This document shows, piece after piece, positions 60,582-64,000 of a stretch of 64,000 bases of DNA. Origin of the DNA: Myxocyprinus asiaticus (taxonomy: Eukaryota > Chordata > Actinopteri > Cypriniformes > Catostomidae); contig NC_059374.1 of NCBI RefSeq assembly GCF_019703515.2, positions 21,198,595 through 21,262,594 on the forward strand. The letters are read 5' to 3'. Both the position numbers and the translations under genes were made by a program. Under the pieces are notes generated by a model. The model saw nothing but the letters and a program-made list of their open reading frames with translations, had not been told where the DNA came from and made no database searches. The number at the start of each line of letters is the position of its first letter. Positions within the stretch are counted from its first letter, which is position 1.

Positions 60582-60620
<39 letters not shown>
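60582..60620. repeat. (TA)n microsatellite
   Basis: TA tract directly right of the Tc1 element copy 2. Confidence 0.9.
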
Positions 60621-60623
<3 letters not shown>

Positions 60624-60640
60624 AATTGCTTTAGATTTAA

Positions 60641-62260
60641 AGGTGCACTGAATAATTTGTTTATTTTGCGCTGCTGATATGACAGTGATTTTGGATTTAC
60701 ACTGACACCTAAGGGCGTGGATGCAGCATCATGCAAAAAACTATGTTTTCCGTTTCCAGTACCACAGACCTTATTCATAGCAGCGCCATCTTTGGTTTTT
60801 GATGGGAATGAAAACAAGGCTGTGAGGGATAGATGTACAGTCTCTTCAATGGGTTGTACAGTTGTTTAAAGTGTTTTTGGATTGTTCCGCTGACAAAACA
60901 TTGAAAGAATATATATAAGAAATTCCAGTAGACAAAAAAACTCCAGACCACATGAGTTGTGGAAAATTAGATGTGATCTAGGAGCTTTTTGATAGCTTTA
61001 TACAGTGCATGTAGTTGAAGAGACAGTGGGCTACTTTTTTGTGAGTGCACAAAGCACAATGCTACATGCAATGATCGTGCTTATTAAATTTTCGTAAGAG
61101 CGCTAATTCTAAGCGCAGTTTTCATGCCAGCGCAAAGTGCAAGTCAGCGTGGGTGGGAATTTTTGCGCTATCTGTGGGTAAATTGCGCAGTTTTCTATTT
61201 TCCTGAGAAATAGGTCATTGAGCTAAGATGTTTCAGTTCCACATCTGTTTTCAGCGCAAAGTCTAAATTCAGTTCCTACATTTGCAGTTTGGCGATTCCA
61301 CCAGCAGATGGTAATAAAGTTCATGCCCAAACGTTGAAAATATAGTGAAACATAAAATTATGTCCCTGACGATCACAGCTATAGCCGTTTTATGAAATTA
61401 GTCGATTTGTGTTAAATTATATACAGGTCATGGTTTATTTTTAAATTATTATTATTATGTTTATATTCACAATTGTATTTAGGATCTAATTTATATTTCC
61501 ACCTGTTGTTTTAGAGTGATTTTTAAGTCATTGCAAAAGGGGCCGGTGGAAGAAGTTGGGGAGGGTAAAATGTTTGGATTTGGTATGAATTTTTTGACCA
61601 CTTTGTTATTTTGATTATATTTTGATTTCATTTGAAGTGTAATTTGAATTTAGAAATATGTTTGGTTTAATTTTTTCGTGTTTCAATAAATGAATTTTGT
61701 TTTTCAAAATCATAACCGACCTAGTGAAGTGCATACCGATACAATCACTGTTAATACTTGCCATGATTTGTGTGTCAGTAGATGAAAATTATTCTTTATA
61801 CTTACATACTCTATAATTTAACAGATGTTCTGATGAGGATTCTGATGAGAATCACATTTTCCATGCGAATAAAAGGAGAGTGTCACTGTCATAGAAAAGA
61901 ACATAATTTTCTATTCTATTTCTATTCTAATTCATTGCATACAGTCCATTTACACTACCAACTTATGAATGTGCTGTCTTTGTTTATATCACCGGTGCTT
62001 GACAAGAAATTAAATTTATAATAGAACACAGACGGTTCAATAACCGGAAAAGAACCAAACCCACTTGCGCCTAGACTTAGCGCATGCTTGCACGAAAGAA
62101 TTAAAAATGTATGGCCATGTCTATTGACTTTTCGCTTATAACTTAAGGCATAATGCTGCTCTTAGGGCCCGGTAAGTCTATCCCTCAAAGCCTCATTTTC
62201 ATTTCCATCAAAAATGAAAGATGCTGCTACTGTGAATAAGGTCTGTAGTCGAAATGGGCT
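60641..62260. repeat. Large inverted-repeat structure, probable TTAA-type element
   Basis: Left side begins after TTAA (60637-60640) with AGGTGCACTGAATAATTTG. The segment 60765-60835 (CAGACCTTATTCATAGCAGC through GAGGGATAGA) recurs inverted at about 62178-62252. The intervening 1.3 kb has GCGCAAAGTGC-type motifs but no recognised coding sequence. Confidence 0.5.
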
Positions 62261-62749
62261 ACTCACAGTCAGCCATGATTAAATTATTCCATGAGTAAAA
62301 ATGTCCAATAACAGGGGTTACAGAGATAAAGTAAAAAAGTCACAATTACTATTCATTGCTTTATGTATAAAACTTTTAATAGGGTAAAAAATACTGAACA
62401 CTCTGACCTCTCTAACATTCCAGTTTTTTCAGCATATTTGTCATTAACATACTAATGATTGTTTGCAAACTGTATGTTAAAAAAAAGCCCAACATTGCTA
62501 TAGGGAGCACATGCACGCAGGACACACCACCTTGTTATTCAAAGCTTGGGGCTGTGAGTCATTCTCGTCCAGGCGCTCTCTTATACACTGCAGTTTAAAA
62601 CAGAAACTGGAATGTCTTGATATCATTCCCAAAGGCTATAGCCAGTAATCTGTGATTCAAGTCTCACCTGGACCAGATCTTGGAACCAGACTTCCTCAGG
62701 GCTCAGAACATAACAGCTTAATATGCAGAAACAACTATAAGTAAGCCAT

Positions 62750-63007
62750 TCGTAGGTTAATTTTCTCGAAAACTGTAAACACTGTCTTTGTGACTCTATG
62801 AAAATTCCTGTATTTGTTTTGAGCGACCTGCTTAGACCCGTCCCAAAGTGTTATTCAAACAGTGGTGTGAGTTGGGGGCAGGACTATCTCTTTGTTTGAC
62901 CAATGGCAGATGAGGGGCATATTTAGAAAGCTGTTATGAAAACATTGTTTATTTTTGCAATTTCATTTGGTGGTGCTAGTGTCGCAGAAATAACATACTT
63001 CAGCTTT
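62750..63007. repeat. Right end of a TTAA-type short element
   Basis: Ends GTCGCAGAAATAACATACTT then CAGCT followed by TTAA (about 63003-63009). This end is familiar from fish repeats. The left limit is uncertain. Confidence 0.4.
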
Positions 63008-63009
63008 AA

Positions 63010-64000
63010 TTGTAATAGTGTAATAAATATATATATATATATATATATATGCCCAAACAACATTAACAGCAAGTACAAGGTGAAGACCAAGCCAGTCTTA
63101 TGTTCTCACTGCCAAACACATTCAGATGAACTAATGAAGCATTCATGCATTTGAATTTGGTTACTGATTGACACTCTGAGCTGGTCATTAAGGGGATCCA
63201 CACCTTCTGCAGATTACACCAGGGTCATAGTGTCACCCTCCACTCTCAGCATCCATACACTCTTTTTTGCTTTCAGTATAATGAGGCTCTGCTGCTAATA
63301 GAAATTCTCATTCAACCTCAGTGGAATGGGTGAAATAATGTCCCTTTGAGCATACTGAAGGAGAGCTTCACCACTTCACCACTTTAATTGAACTGATGGT
63401 CTTTTGTGAAGCCCAGACATGTTTTTGGTCCCCTGATTGTAAGAACAGCATTGATAAAGTCTTGTTAGGAGGGTCTTGGTTTGGACTTATTTGAGGCAAA
63501 TACTTCTCATTAGCATAATTTCTCCCTGTCATAGTTTTGGTCAACATTTTAGGACAACATGTAGAACTACATTCATTTTGGATTACTTTTTAGGACAAAA
63601 CTTCCCTTTTGGATATGTGGTGACAAGCAAAAAGTTTTCTTTTAGAAGTAGGGTAAGGGTTTGAGTCTGTCTATAGTATTTACTGTATAATTAGCTTGAT
63701 ATAAAAATAATAGAAGTCTATAGAATGCCCTCATTAGATAGCTAAATTAAATGTGTGTCTGTATGTGTGTACTCAAATGCCAGTCTATCTACATTCTGGT
63801 CTTAAATGCAGAATTTCATGTGTTTTGTTAATTTGCTTCTGTGGTCTGAGAGGCAAATCATACTTCATGAGATTTTGCTGGCTGATTAAATAACCCTTTT
63901 TCACTCTTATTCAAAATAAACTGGTGAATTTAATATAAATGAATGCATCCAATAAACATGAACATAATTATTTTAAAATGTTGTCTCTTAGCAAGGGGCC
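63010..64000. other. Intergenic right edge, nothing recognised
   Basis: A short TA tract at about 63029-63050; otherwise AT-rich DNA with no recognised gene or repeat end. Confidence 0.35.

Overview
The window is nuclear DNA of a teleost fish, most likely a cypriniform. Genes are intron-rich with consensus GT/AG splice sites. The interspersed repeats are of kinds typical of fish genomes: Tc1/mariner including a Sleeping Beauty-type relic, hAT-type and TTAA-flanked short elements, and L2-like LINE fragments. Species cannot be fixed from the sequence alone. There are no operons, CRISPR arrays or prokaryotic features, and I could not support any tRNA, rRNA or miRNA gene.

Left third (1-23.4 kb, minus strand): picalm, the clathrin-assembly adaptor. 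Sixteen coding exons from the start codon (23422) to the left edge give 544 complete codons with consistent splice phases; the C-terminal exons lie outside the window. Its introns are loaded with transposons. These include one Tc1 relic of each of three kinds (2934-4136, 11242-12489 and the nested 18819-19487), hAT-type elements with visible 8-bp target duplications (4493-5508, 9507-10663, 17764-19554, 19868-21339), and a nest of four insertion levels at 17.5-22 kb.

Middle (23.4-46 kb, plus strand): after about 7.7 kb of repeat-rich intergenic DNA, head-to-head with picalm, come two ZP-domain membrane-protein genes in direct tandem. The first (31151-38900, 10 coding exons, 410 aa) is a clear zpld1 orthologue. 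The second (41870-45708, 10 coding exons, 397 aa) is a diverged paralogue with the same intron phases; exons 2, 4, 5 and 6 have identical lengths. Both encode a signal peptide, a ZP module, a furin-type basic site and a C-terminal transmembrane helix with a short tail. This is the layout of secreted, polymerising matrix proteins released by cleavage.

Right part (46-64 kb): no convincing host gene. It holds TTAA-flanked palindromic elements, CACTG-ended short elements (one containing an L2-like LINE fragment), two Tc1 elements lying 28 bp apart inside TA microsatellites (57781-59320 and 59349-60580), several long microsatellites, and a large inverted-repeat structure at 60.7-62.3 kb.

The items most worth follow-up are the tandem zpld1 pair, a pair of in-frame alternative acceptors before the last zpld1 exon, a tandem NAG acceptor in picalm, a perfect 53-bp-arm hairpin inside a zpld1 intron, the nested hAT stack, and two Tc1 copies whose inactivating lesions do not overlap. 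No wholly new system was identified.
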